31,932 nt of DNA, taken from NCBI GenBank assembly GCA_965364735.1, contig CBDTYW010000010.1, forward strand, positions 1 to 31,932, read 5' to 3'. The stretch is from CBDTYW01 sp965364735 (GTDB taxonomy: Bacteria; Actinomycetota; Nitriliruptoria; Nitriliruptorales; Nitriliruptoraceae). The position numbers and the translations under genes are program-made. The notes under the pieces are model-generated. The model saw only the letters and a list, made by a program, of their open reading frames with translations, was not told the DNA's origin and did no database searches. Below, piece after piece: positions 15,256 to 23,340 of this stretch (its first letter is position 1; every line of letters begins with the position of its first letter).

Positions 15256-16230
15256 GATGCCCGCTTCAGTGAGCCGACGTGCCAGCACGCTCGGCATCGC
15301 GAACTCGACGTCCTCCTCGATGACCTCGACCGTCTCGAGGTGCTCGGTCCCGCGGGCGCGGAACCAGGCGATCACCTCGTCGACAAGGATCTCCGGCGCT
15401 GATGCGCCGGAGGTCAGGCCGACCACGCCGACCCCCTCGAGCCACGCCTCGTCGATCTCGCTCGCGTGGTCGATGAGGTGTGCGGGGACCCCGCGGTCCA
15501 AGCTCACCTCAACGAGGCGCTTCGAGTTCGATGAGGTCTGCGAACCGACGACCAGCACGAGGTCCGCACGCTCGACGAGCACCTTCACAGCGTCCTGCCG
15601 GTTCTGTGTCGCGTAGCAGATGTCATCGTTCTTGGGCTGATGCAGCAGCGGGAACCGCTGCCGCAACCGCTCGACGATGCCGGTGGTGTCATCCACCGAC
15701 AGGGTGGTCTGCGTGATGTAGGCGACGTCCTTCTCGGCGCGCAGAGGATCGGCCAGGATCTCGTCGGCGAGGCGGTCGACGTCGTCGGCGGACTCGACGA
15801 TGCGGGTGGCGTCGGGAGCCACGCCCATCGTGCCGATGACCTCCTGGTGGCCCTCGTGTCCGATCAGCACGATCTGCTTGTCCTGCTCCGCATAGCGTCG
15901 GGCCTCGTTGTGGACCTTCGTGACGAGCGGGCAGGTGGCGTCGACGAGCTCGTGCTTGAGCCGGCGCGAGTTGCGGAACGCCGCGGGCGGCGACCCGTGG
16001 GCGCTGAAGACCACGACCGAGCCCTCGGGGGCCTCCGTCTCGTCCTCGACGAAGACCGCGCCCAGCTGGCGGAGCCGCTCGACCACGTGGGTGTTGTGGA
16101 CGATCTCGTGCCGGACGTAGACCGGGGCGCCGTAGACCTCGATCGCCTTCTCGACGATGAGGACCGCGCGGTCGACGCCGGCGCAGAAGCCGCGTGGCGC
16201 GGCGAGGAGGAGCGTGTGGGGTGCGTTCAT
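15244..16230 (-). CDS. ispH: 4-hydroxy-3-methylbut-2-enyl diphosphate reductase (IspH/LytB)
   Basis: This is the last enzyme of the MEP isoprenoid pathway; it reduces HMBPP to IPP and DMAPP with a 4Fe-4S cluster. The 328-residue protein has the three cluster cysteines in APRGFCAGV, VDATCPLVTKVH and NDDICYATQNRQ. The substrate-binding histidines in VRHEIVHN and FSAHGSPP, the GHEGHQEVIGTMG loop and the C-terminal LTSGASAPEILV are also present. The ATG at 16230 is supported by the canonical N-terminus and by a TANNNT box 7 bases upstream, suggesting a leaderless mRNA. It diverges from the trkA pair. Reducing power for IspH is often supplied by ferredoxins, of which two are encoded elsewhere in this window (link inferred). 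Confidence 0.96.
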   Translation of the reverse strand: MNAPHTLLLAAPRGFCAGVDRAVLIVEKAIEVYGAPVYVRHEIVHNTHVVERLRQLGAVFVEDETEAPEGSVVVFSAHGSPPAAFRNSRRLKHELVDATCPLVTKVHNEARRYAEQDKQIVLIGHEGHQEVIGTMGVAPDATRIVESADDVDRLADEILADPLRAEKDVAYITQTTLSVDDTTGIVERLRQRFPLLHQPKNDDICYATQNRQDAVKVLVERADLVLVVGSQTSSNSKRLVEVSLDRGVPAHLIDHASEIDEAWLEGVGVVGLTSGASAPEILVDEVIAWFRARGTEHLETVEVIEEDVEFAMPSVLARRLTEAGIATK

Positions 16231-16237
16231 GCCGGTG

Positions 16238-16243
16238 ACGGTA
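16238..16243 (-). promoter_or_regulatory. Candidate -10 box giving a leaderless ispH transcript
   Basis: On the minus strand TACCGT is followed by 7 bases and the ispH ATG. The spacing is identical to that at ppk1, and no Shine-Dalgarno sequence is present. Confidence 0.45.
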
Positions 16244-16352
16244 CCGACCGGACGGGGGACCCTGCGGTGCACGATCGACAATCGCAGACGGCATACTGCG
16301 CACGGCGTTGCGAGGGCTGGCCCAGCGGCGAATCGACGAAGGCAACACCGAA

Positions 16353-17030
16353 GTGCACATCATCGTCGGAGGCTGCGGTCAGCTGGGTGCTGCGATCGCT
16401 GAGCGCCTGAGCGACGACGCCGACAACGACGTGGTCGTGGTGGACTTCCACCCCGATGCCTTCGACCGGCTCGGATCGGCCTTCAACGGCGAGACCGTGC
16501 TCGGCGACGTCACCGACCGCGACGTCCTCGAGCAGGCCGGCGTCACCCGTGCCGACGCCCTGCTGGCCGTCACCCGCTTCGACAACGCGAACCTGATGGC
16601 CGTCCAGGTCGCGGAGCGGCTCTACGACGTCCCCCGCGTCGTCGCCCGCCTCTTCAACCCGCACCGCGAGACCGTCTACCGCAAGCTCGGGATCCGCTAC
16701 GTCTCCGGGACCGGTGTGCTCGCGAAGCTGTTCCTCAACGAGTTCCGCGATGCGAGCTTCCGCCAGCACCTCGACTTCCCGCACGGCGACGTCGAGATCA
16801 GCGAGCTGACGATCGGCAGCGGCGGGCACGGTCTGACCGTCGCGGACTTCGAGCTCGACGGGAAGCTTCGGGTCGCCGCCATCTCGCGGGGCGGTCGGGT
16901 CTTCATCCCTGACCCGACCGACCGACTGGAACGGACGGACATCGTCGCCGCGGCCACCCGTCGCGGTGTCTTCCGCAAGGTCGCTCGGCTGCTCGACGCC
17001 GCCGACGAACGCCGGCTGGGAGACGCCTGA
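16353..17030 (+). CDS. trkA: TrkA-family potassium uptake regulatory subunit (first)
   Basis: This 225-residue cytoplasmic RCK-type protein would gate the TrkH channel in response to nucleotides. Residues 3-120 form the NAD-binding RCK_N fold with the glycine motif IIVGGCGQLG and the acidic strand end VVVVDFHPD. LGDVTDRDVLEQAGV and ALLAVTRFDNANLMAVQVAE follow the TrkA pattern. Residues 140-215 form an RCK_C domain (LPxxD-like GLTVADFELDGKLRVAAISRGG). A GTG at 16353 is chosen; an upstream TTG at 16308 would add 15 residues without similarity. Its stop overlaps the start of the second trkA by one base (TGATG). The pair resembles mycobacterial CeoB/CeoC. Confidence 0.9.
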   Translation: MHIIVGGCGQLGAAIAERLSDDADNDVVVVDFHPDAFDRLGSAFNGETVLGDVTDRDVLEQAGVTRADALLAVTRFDNANLMAVQVAERLYDVPRVVARLFNPHRETVYRKLGIRYVSGTGVLAKLFLNEFRDASFRQHLDFPHGDVEISELTIGSGGHGLTVADFELDGKLRVAAISRGGRVFIPDPTDRLERTDIVAAATRRGVFRKVARLLDAADERRLGDA

Positions 17031-17701
17031 TGTACGTCGTGATCCTGGGTGGCGGCCGCATCGGGCGATACATCGCGGAGGACATGGTGGCGAAGCGCCA
17101 CGAGGTGACCATCCTGGAGCGGGACCGCGACCGAGCGGAGTTCATCGTCTCGAACTACCCGGTGCTCGTGATCCAGGGCGACGGCTGCGACGTGCCGTAC
17201 CTCAAGCAGGCCCACGTCGAGCGCGCTGACGTCTTCGTCGCGACGACGCACGAGGACGACAACAACCTGGTCGCCTGCCAGCTGGCGATGATCCAGTTCG
17301 GCGTGACCCGGACGATCAGCCGCGTCAACGCCCCGAAGAACGTCGAGATCTTCGAGGCCCTCGGCATCGAGGCGGTGTCTTCGACCCAGCTCATCTCCGA
17401 GCTGCTCGAGAACGAGTTCACGGTCGGTGACCTCATCCACCTGAACAAGTTCAAGGGCGGCAGGATCTCGCTCGTCGAGCTGCGGATCCCGGCGGCCGAC
17501 GATCCTGGGGCTCCCCCGCCGCGGCTCGTCTCGGACCTCGACCTGCCGGACGAGATGGTCCTCGTGGCGATCTTCCGCGGCGACCAGACGCTCATCCCGC
17601 GTGGCACCACCGCCATCGTGCCCGGCGACGAGGTCGTGGCGCTGACGACGCCGGACGGCGAAGAGCTGCTCCGACGCGCCCTGCTCGGTCTGCGTCGATG
17701 A
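17030..17701 (+). CDS. trkA: TrkA-family potassium uptake regulatory subunit (second)
   Basis: This is a 223-residue RCK protein with the nucleotide motif VVILGGGRIGRYIAEDM at the N-terminus, the acidic ILERDRDR, GDGCDVPYLKQAHVERADVFVATTHEDDNNLVACQ-type sequence and an RCK_C domain from about residue 140 (SLVELRIPAADD to VVALTTPDGEELL). Bacterial Trk systems often use either one tandem TrkA or two single-unit proteins, and this operon has the latter. It starts inside the preceding stop (TGATG), and its own stop overlaps the ATG of a 53-residue membrane protein (ATGA). The two subunits probably form a mixed octameric ring under TrkH, although homomers cannot be excluded. Confidence 0.92.
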   Translation: MYVVILGGGRIGRYIAEDMVAKRHEVTILERDRDRAEFIVSNYPVLVIQGDGCDVPYLKQAHVERADVFVATTHEDDNNLVACQLAMIQFGVTRTISRVNAPKNVEIFEALGIEAVSSTQLISELLENEFTVGDLIHLNKFKGGRISLVELRIPAADDPGAPPPRLVSDLDLPDEMVLVAIFRGDQTLIPRGTTAIVPGDEVVALTTPDGEELLRRALLGLRR

Positions 17702-17859
17702 GCGAGCGCCCCAGCCGTCGGACCCCCGGCCGTGACCGCGAGCTCGCGGAGCATCCGGTCCGCGAGGCAACGATCGGCATCGGGATCGTTGTCCTCACCG
17801 CACTCGCCTTCTCGGTGGCCGGCCTCCTGATGGCCGCCGTCGTGTCGCTGTTCGCCTGA
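17698..17859 (+). CDS. Small single-span membrane protein between trkA and trkH
   Basis: This is a 53-residue frame starting ATGAGC, which overlaps the trkA stop by four bases, and ending 10 bases before trkH. The first 23 residues are polar and basic (MSERPSRRTPGRDRELAEHP). Residues 25-52 form one hydrophobic helix (IGIGIVVLTALAFSVAG, then LLMAAVVSLFA). The overlap with the upstream stop and close fit before trkH argue for a real gene. I do not recognise it. By position it may be an accessory subunit or stabiliser of the TrkH channel, similar in concept to small membrane partners of other K+ transporters, but this is inference. Confidence 0.75.
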   Translation: MSERPSRRTPGRDRELAEHPVREATIGIGIVVLTALAFSVAGLLMAAVVSLFA

Positions 17860-17869
17860 GCGGCCGATC

Positions 17870-19378
17870 ATGTACCTCCGCCCCGGTCGCGACGATCTCC
17901 AGATCATCGGCTTCTACGTCGGCAAGGTGATCTTCGGGCTCGGTCTGCTCCAGCTGATCCCCGCGGTTCTCGCGTTGATGCTGCGTGAGTGGAACGCGTT
18001 CACGTCCCTGCTGCTCGGCGCGAGCCTCGCCATCATCGTGGGGCGCGTCACGGACATGCGGTTCTCGACACGTGCCCAGCTCGACTGGTCGCACGGCATG
18101 GTCACCGTGGCCCTGTCCTGGCTGATCGGTCCGGTGTTCGCGGCGATCCCGCTCTATCTGTCGGGTCACTTCAGCTCGTTCCTCGACGCCGTGTTCGACG
18201 CGATGAGCGGCCTGACGACGTCCGGCCTCAGCGTGCTCCAGGACCTCGATCACCTCGCCGTGTCCATGAACCTCTACCGCCACCTCACACACTTCGCGGG
18301 CGGACAGGGGATCATCGTCGTGGTCCTGACCCTCTTCGCCGCGTCGTCGGCGCAGATCGGCACGCTGTACGTGGGCGAGGGCCGTGACGACCGGATCATG
18401 CCCAACGTCATCCGCACCGCACGGTTCATCTACCTCGTCGCCGGCGTCTACATGATCGTCGGCACCGCTGCGCTCTGGGCGGCCGGCCTCGTCGCCGGTC
18501 TGACCCCGACGCGTGCGTTGCTGCACGGCGTCAACCTCTTCATGGCTGCGTTCGACACCGGCGGGTTCGCGACGAACTCCACGTCGGTCGGCTACTACCA
18601 CTCCGCGACCATGGAAGGCGTGATCATCGTGCTGATGGTCGCCGGAACGCTGTCCTTCGGGCTGCACTACCAGCTGTGGCGCGGCGACCGGGCCGAGCTC
18701 CGCAAGAACATCGAGACCCGCGCCCTCGCGACGTCGATCCTCGCGCTGACGCTGCTGGCGATGATCGGCCTCGCCCGATCCGGGGCGCTCACGGACGCCG
18801 ACGGGATGTTCCGCAAGGGCTTCTTCACGGTGATCTCCGCGCACACCGGGACCGGGTTCGCGGTGAACCACCCGCGGCTCTTCTCGACCGACTGGGGTGC
18901 GATCGCCCCGGCGGCCGTCGTCGGCGCGATGGCGCTCGGCGGCATGGCGTCCTCGACGGCCGGCGGCATCAAGGCGATCCGCGTCGGCATGACCGTCAAG
19001 AGCCTGCTGCGTGACATCCGTCGCGTTCTGCTTCCGGAGAACGCGACGGTCGTCGCCACCTACCACTCGCGGCGACGACAGATCCTGCGCGACGAGCAGG
19101 TGAAGAACGCCACGACCATCATCATCCTCTTCGTGCTGACCTACCTCGGCGGCGCGATGGTCGGGCTCTTCTACGACGTCGGCGACTTCACCGAGGCGCT
19201 CTTCGAGTCCGTCTCGGCAGCCGCGAACGTCGGGCTCTCTGTGGGCATCACGTCACCGGACATGCCGATCGTCCTCGAGCTCACCTACATCATCCAGATG
19301 TGGCTGGGCCGCCTCGAGTTCATGGCGGTGTTCGCCCTGATCGGCTGGCTCACGGCGGCAGCGCGGAGGCGTGCATGA
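17870..19378 (+). CDS. trkH: TrkH-family potassium channel/transporter subunit
   Basis: This is the 502-residue membrane pore subunit of Trk potassium uptake. The four selectivity-filter repeats of the superfamily can be read: TTSGLS near residue 115, DTGGFAT near 229, GTGFAV near 329 and ANVGLSVG near 452, each following a helix-loop-pore segment. Two extra N-terminal transmembrane helices (GKVIFGLGLLQLIPAVLAL and following) are typical of TrkH/KtrB. The gene follows two RCK subunits and a small membrane protein in a tightly packed operon, and its stop overlaps the next start (ATGA). K+ rather than Na+ selectivity is assumed from the family. Confidence 0.94.
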   Translation: MYLRPGRDDLQIIGFYVGKVIFGLGLLQLIPAVLALMLREWNAFTSLLLGASLAIIVGRVTDMRFSTRAQLDWSHGMVTVALSWLIGPVFAAIPLYLSGHFSSFLDAVFDAMSGLTTSGLSVLQDLDHLAVSMNLYRHLTHFAGGQGIIVVVLTLFAASSAQIGTLYVGEGRDDRIMPNVIRTARFIYLVAGVYMIVGTAALWAAGLVAGLTPTRALLHGVNLFMAAFDTGGFATNSTSVGYYHSATMEGVIIVLMVAGTLSFGLHYQLWRGDRAELRKNIETRALATSILALTLLAMIGLARSGALTDADGMFRKGFFTVISAHTGTGFAVNHPRLFSTDWGAIAPAAVVGAMALGGMASSTAGGIKAIRVGMTVKSLLRDIRRVLLPENATVVATYHSRRRQILRDEQVKNATTIIILFVLTYLGGAMVGLFYDVGDFTEALFESVSAAANVGLSVGITSPDMPIVLELTYIIQMWLGRLEFMAVFALIGWLTAAARRRA

Positions 19379-20091
19379 CGACGCGCCGCCCCATCAGCCG
19401 CGAGGCGATCCTCCAGATCGTCGGCGCGCTCATCGCGATCGCCGCGATCTCCGTGGGGATCAGCTCCCTCCGGCGGACGACGCCGACGACCGTGCTTGCC
19501 CCGATCGCCGACGCCAGGGTCAGCATCCAGGAGCTCGGCGAGGTCCTCACCTGCGAGCGCACCCTGCCAGACGCGCCGATCGTCCCTGTCGGCCAGACGC
19601 TGCCCCTGCCGGTCGGCCGGGTCTCGTCCACGCAGGCGGTCAGCTGTCCGCGCCTGTTCGACGGCCGCGTCGTCGAGTACGTCGGCGAGGTCATCGGCGA
19701 CGTCCTGCGTCGTGACGGCGGCGCCTGGGTGCTGATGAACGACGACGCCTACGCGCTGGATGCCGGGCCGCTCCCCCTCCAGCACGGCCAGTTCGCGGGA
19801 ACCAACAGCGGCCTCACCGTCTGGCTCCCCGACGCGCTCGTCGAGCTCGTCGAGCAACCCGGCAACCACGACTGGCGCGGGACCGTGCTCGTCGTCCGCG
19901 GGCGACTCCTGCGCACGGACCCCGCGGACGGTGGCGGTCTCACGATCCGCGCACGTCAGGGCGAGGTGCTCGCTGAGGCCGTGCGTCTCCCACACCCCAT
20001 CCACCCCGGTCAGGCCATCGCAGCGGGCCTCGCCGCCTCAGCCGCGGTGGGCCTGCTGCTGCTCGACCGCATGCGGCACGGCAAGCGCTGA
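19375..20091 (+). CDS. Unknown membrane-anchored protein coupled to trkH
   Basis: The 238-residue protein begins with a membrane segment at residues 11-29 (ILQIVGALIAIAAISVGIS) and has a second hydrophobic stretch close to the C-terminus (AIAAGLAASAAVGLLLL), ending in a basic tail. The central part contains VEYVGEVIGDVLRRDGGAWV, NDDAYAL and GTNSGLTVWLP, followed by GTVLVVRGRLLRTDP. This reads like a small beta-barrel, perhaps OB-like. I have seen similar sequence in uncharacterised proteins but cannot name a function. The ATG overlaps the trkH stop (ATGA), which suggests co-translation and a possible link to potassium transport. The stop lies in a hairpin shared with the converging nth. Confidence 0.75.
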   Translation: MTTRRPISREAILQIVGALIAIAAISVGISSLRRTTPTTVLAPIADARVSIQELGEVLTCERTLPDAPIVPVGQTLPLPVGRVSSTQAVSCPRLFDGRVVEYVGEVIGDVLRRDGGAWVLMNDDAYALDAGPLPLQHGQFAGTNSGLTVWLPDALVELVEQPGNHDWRGTVLVVRGRLLRTDPADGGGLTIRARQGEVLAEAVRLPHPIHPGQAIAAGLAASAAVGLLLLDRMRHGKR

Positions 20092-20105
20092 GCACACCTC
20101 AGCGC
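20085..20105. terminator. Bidirectional terminator hairpin between the trk operon and nth
   Basis: GCGCTGAG-CACAC-CTCAGCGC is a perfect 8-bp stem with a 5-base loop. One arm contains the TGA of the unknown trk-operon gene and the other the TGA of nth on the opposite strand. Confidence 0.65.
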
Positions 20106-20821
20106 GCCTTGTCGGTGAAGCCGCGTTCCTGGCTGGACGGACAGAGCGGCTCGATGACGCAGTCCTCGCAGCGCGGACGCCGGGCGTCACACACGCGGCG
20201 GCCGTGGTGGATCAGCAGGTCTGACACATCCAGCCAGCGGTCTTGCGGGAACAGCTTCATCAGATCCGGCTCGATCTTCTGCGGCGTGTCCTCTCGCGTG
20301 AAGCGCAGCCGTCGTGCCAACCGACGAACGTGCGTGTCGACCACGACCCCCTCGTTGATCCCGTAGCCGTTGGACAAGACCACGTTGGCGGTCTTGCGTG
20401 CCACGCCGGGCAGGGCGAGCAGGTCGGTCATCGTGGACGGAACCACGCCGTCGTGCTCGTGGAGCACGATCAGCGCGGTTGCATGGATGTTCTTGGCCTT
20501 CTGCCGGAACAATCCGATCTGGCTGATCGCTGCCTCGAGCTCTCCCACCGTCATCGCGGCGATCCCCTCGGGACCGGGGTGGTCGCGGAAGAGCGCAGGC
20601 GTGATCTCGTTGACCTTCTTGTCGGTGGCCTGCGCCGACAGCATGGTCGCGACCAGCAGCTCCCAGGTGGTGGTGAAGTCCAGCGCGATGGTCGCGTCGG
20701 GCATCGACGTGGCGAGCACGTCGAGCACGACCGGAGCACGTCGCGTCGGGCCGCTGCGGTGGGTCAGGTCGTCGGGAAGCTCAGCCATGACCTGGGGCCA
20801 CTCAGCCGAGGGTGCGCTCAC
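20099..20821 (-). CDS. nth: Endonuclease III (DNA glycosylase/AP lyase)
   Basis: This base-excision repair enzyme removes oxidised pyrimidines. The 240-residue protein has the helix-hairpin-helix LPGVARKTANVVLSNGYG with the catalytic lysine, VVVDTHVRRLARRL with the catalytic aspartate, and the C-terminal 4Fe-4S motif C-x6-C-x2-C-x5-C (CDARRPRCEDCVIEPLC). The start is placed at the GTG at 20821 because it overlaps the stop of the upstream receiver gene as GTGA, a coupling signal seen repeatedly in this window. An ATG at 20788 would remove 11 residues and still keep the whole fold. The pairing with a lone response-regulator receiver is not a common one. Confidence 0.95.
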   Translation of the reverse strand: MSAPSAEWPQVMAELPDDLTHRSGPTRRAPVVLDVLATSMPDATIALDFTTTWELLVATMLSAQATDKKVNEITPALFRDHPGPEGIAAMTVGELEAAISQIGLFRQKAKNIHATALIVLHEHDGVVPSTMTDLLALPGVARKTANVVLSNGYGINEGVVVDTHVRRLARRLRFTREDTPQKIEPDLMKLFPQDRWLDVSDLLIHHGRRVCDARRPRCEDCVIEPLCPSSQERGFTDKAR

Positions 20822-21204
20822 GCGGCCCGGCTGACGTCCTCGTGCAGTCCCGCGAGCCACGTCGGGAAGGCCCGGATCGTCCCGGTGCCCTTCTCGTAGT
20901 AGGCATGCGCGCCGTCGGAGAGCACCTGAGCTGCCCGCACCTCCGAGGCCTGCGCCGAGAGCACCACGATGGTGGCCGACGGAGACAGCGCGCGCAGCTG
21001 GGCCACGAGCGAACCGGAGTCCCCATCGCGCAGCTGGAGGTCCAAGACGACCAGATCCGGGAGATGCGAGGCGGCCGTCTCGAGCACCTCCGAGACGAGC
21101 TCGGCCTCGGCGACCACGCTGAAGCCGCCGTTCAGCTCGAGCTGTGCACGCAGCAGCAGACGGAGATGTGGCTCGTCGTCGACGAGCAGGACCCTGATGG
21201 TCAC
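20818..21204 (-). CDS. Stand-alone response-regulator receiver protein
   Basis: The 128-residue protein is a CheY-like receiver without an output domain. The acidic pair Asp9-Asp10, the phosphoacceptor Asp55 (VVLDLQL), Ser83 and Lys105 (YYEKG) are in the expected places, so phosphorylation is likely. The GTG at 21204 begins just before the IRVLLVDDE strand; longer frames upstream show no similarity. It lies 148 bases downstream of the senX3/phoR-like kinase on the same strand, so that kinase is one candidate phosphodonor, though a distant kinase is just as possible. Its stop overlaps the nth start. Its function is unknown. Confidence 0.85.
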   Translation of the reverse strand: MTIRVLLVDDEPHLRLLLRAQLELNGGFSVVAEAELVSEVLETAASHLPDLVVLDLQLRDGDSGSLVAQLRALSPSATIVVLSAQASEVRAAQVLSDGAHAYYEKGTGTIRAFPTWLAGLHEDVSRAA

Positions 21205-21330
21205 GGGTGGCCTCGGTTGCGTTGTGTCTCGACCATACGCGTCCCGACGCCGTCCCATCTCCCGCAAACGTCCCTTTTGTCTCAAGGTCTGGTGACGCAG
21301 ACGGATTGCGGGCTGGGCACGCCGTGCGGA

Positions 21331-21342
21331 CCCCGTCCGGGG
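21331..21342 (-). terminator. Weak hairpin after the PhoR-like kinase gene
   Basis: A CCCC-GTCC-GGGG stem of 4 bp starts 11 bases after the kinase stop. It is short and has no T-tract, so partial read-through into the receiver gene is likely. Confidence 0.3.
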
Positions 21343-21352
21343 ATGGACGTCG

Positions 21353-22654
21353 TCAGCCCACCGGGGGGTGCGGCAGCACCACGGTGAACGTCGAGCCGCG
21401 GCCGAGCAGCGACTCGACGGTCACGGTGCCGCCGTGGTGCTCGACGGCGTGACGGACGATCGACAGGCCCAGACCGGTACCGCCGGTCTCGCGTGACCGC
21501 GCAGCGTCGACCCGGTGGAAGCGTTGGAAGACCCGCTGCAGCTCTGCACGCGGGATCCCGATGCCCGTGTCCGCGACCGTGAACACGACCTCGCCGGCTC
21601 GCTCGACCAGCGACACCGTCACCTCGCCGCCCGGCCGGTTGTAGTGCACCGCGTTGCGGACGAGGTTCTCGACGACGAGCACGAGGTCTGTCCGCGATCC
21701 CGACAGGGTGACTGCGTCCGGGACCTCGACCGAGATGTGGATCCCGGCCTGCTCGGCCGCGGGCATGACCGACGCGACCACCGTCGAGACGAGGTCGACG
21801 AGGTCCACGGGGCCGTGCCGCGGGCCCTCCGCGTCATCCTCGAGCCGCCGCAGATCCAGCAGGTCGTGCACCAGCTGTCCGAGGCGCTCGGCCTCTCCGC
21901 GCAGGCGTCGCGTCGCGCTCAGCACCCGCTCGTCCGGGTGCTCCGCGAGCAGCACCGCCAGCGCGTCGGCGAGGGCGGTCATCCCCGCGACCGGCGTCTT
22001 CAGCTCATGGCTGGCGCTGATCACGAAGTCCCGGCGCAGCCGCCCGACCCGCTCCACGACAGAGCGGTCCTCCGCGATCATGACGAGGGCGTCATCCACC
22101 GGGGTCACCACGACATGCCAGCTGCACTCACGGATCTCCGCATCGACGGAGATCCCCACACCGGTGTCGACGACCTGCAGCAACGCGTCCGCGAGCTCAC
22201 GCGAGCCCAGGACGCTCACGAGACGGCGTCCCACCCCGTCCGTGGGGACGGACAGCTTCTCGATCGCGGCCGCGTTCGCCGCGAGGAGGGAGGAGCCGTC
22301 GGACGAGAACACCAGCGCCGGGCTGCTGATCGCATCGACCACCTCGGCCTGCCAGCCGTGACGCTCGCGCTCGAGCTGGTCCATGCGCTGTCCCAGCTCG
22401 CTGATCAGCGTCGCCAGGCGGCGCCACGGCGAGGAACCCTCGAGCTCGAGCCGGTCCCGAGGGGCGTTCTCCCAGGCCACGATGTGCGCTGCCACGCGGC
22501 CCACGAGCCGACGTTGACGCTGCCAGACCAGCGCAGCGACCGCAGCGGCGGCGATGATGCCCACAACGAGCGCGGGCACGGGCGGCAGGAGGATCCCGAC
22601 GAGGACGCCGAGCAGGACGACCAGCGGGATCGCTGACGCGACCCAGCGGGTCAT
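21353..22654 (-). CDS. senX3: Phosphate sensor histidine kinase (PhoR/SenX3-like)
   Basis: The 433-residue membrane kinase has two closely spaced N-terminal transmembrane helices (residues 8-24 and 28-45) with almost no external loop. A PAS-like region follows at about 100-195, then a HisKA domain with the phosphorylated His216 in DFVISASHELKTP. The HATPase_c domain has the N box VENLVRNAVHYN, the G1 box VADTGIGIP and the G2 box GGTGLGLSI. This layout and the adjacent regulator and phoU genes match PhoR/SenX3, which reads phosphate status through PstSCAB-PhoU rather than binding phosphate itself. The ATG overlaps the regulator stop by four bases (ATGA). Confidence 0.92.
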   Translation of the reverse strand: MTRWVASAIPLVVLLGVLVGILLPPVPALVVGIIAAAAVAALVWQRQRRLVGRVAAHIVAWENAPRDRLELEGSSPWRRLATLISELGQRMDQLERERHGWQAEVVDAISSPALVFSSDGSSLLAANAAAIEKLSVPTDGVGRRLVSVLGSRELADALLQVVDTGVGISVDAEIRECSWHVVVTPVDDALVMIAEDRSVVERVGRLRRDFVISASHELKTPVAGMTALADALAVLLAEHPDERVLSATRRLRGEAERLGQLVHDLLDLRRLEDDAEGPRHGPVDLVDLVSTVVASVMPAAEQAGIHISVEVPDAVTLSGSRTDLVLVVENLVRNAVHYNRPGGEVTVSLVERAGEVVFTVADTGIGIPRAELQRVFQRFHRVDAARSRETGGTGLGLSIVRHAVEHHGGTVTVESLLGRGSTFTVVLPHPPVG

Positions 22655-23340
22655 GACCGATCCGCGAAGCGGTACCCGACACCGCGGACGGTGACGAGCC
22701 GGACGGGGCGCTGCGCGTCGATCTCGACCCGGGTCCGGAGGCGACGAACGTGCACGTCCAGCGTCTTGGTGTCGCCGACGTAGTCGCTGCCCCAGACCTC
22801 GTCGATCAGCTGACGACGCGTGAGCACCCGCCCCGCGTGCTCCACGAGGTAGGCGAGCAGATCGAACTCCTTCGGTGGGATGTCCACGACCGCCCCGTCG
22901 ACGGTGACCTCGTGACGCGCCCGGTCGACCCGAACACCGACCGACTCGACCGGCTCGTCCCAGGCGTCGTCGCCGACCGCGTTCGTCCGTCGCAGCACGG
23001 CCTTGATCCGGGCGATCAGCTCACGGCTGGAGAAGGGCTTGGTGATGTAGTCGTCGGCTCCGATCTCGAAGCCCACGACCCGATCAACCTCCTCGGTCCG
23101 TGCCGTGACCATGATGATCGGCACGTCGGACACGGCGCGGATGTCCCGGCAGATGTCCTTGCCGGATCGGCCGGGGAGCATCAGGTCAAGGAGGATGAGG
23201 TCCGGACGGACGCGCTCCCACGTCGCGACGGCCCGGGCTCCGTCCTGCTCCCAGTGGACGAGGAACCCTTCGGCCTCGAGGACGATCGTCAGCCCTTCCG
23301 CGATCGACCGGTCGTCCTCGACGAGGAGCAGCTTCGGCAT
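22651..23340 (-). CDS. regX3: OmpR-family response regulator of the Pho regulon (RegX3/PhoP-like)
   Basis: The 229-residue protein consists of a receiver with acidic Glu8-Asp9-Asp10, phosphoacceptor Asp52 (LILLDLMLPG), Thr79 and Lys101 (TKPFS), and a C-terminal winged helix from about residue 132 (VPPKEFDLLAYL-like IPPKEFDLLAYLVEHAG, then TLDVHVRRLRTRVE and VRGVGYRF). It is expected to bind the 11-base direct repeats found upstream of pstS and pstB. It is flanked by phoU, whose stop overlaps its ATG by one base, and by its cognate kinase, whose ATG overlaps its stop. Confidence 0.93.
   Translation of the reverse strand: MPKLLLVEDDRSIAEGLTIVLEAEGFLVHWEQDGARAVATWERVRPDLILLDLMLPGRSGKDICRDIRAVSDVPIIMVTARTEEVDRVVGFEIGADDYITKPFSSRELIARIKAVLRRTNAVGDDAWDEPVESVGVRVDRARHEVTVDGAVVDIPPKEFDLLAYLVEHAGRVLTRRQLIDEVWGSDYVGDTKTLDVHVRRLRTRVEIDAQRPVRLVTVRGVGYRFADRS

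Noticed and set aside
18867..18873. Isolated GGTGAAC heptamers inside genes (for example in trkH, in ppk1 and near 9200)
   Set aside because: They lack a second unit at 11-base spacing and lie within coding sequence, so they are not called as PHO boxes.
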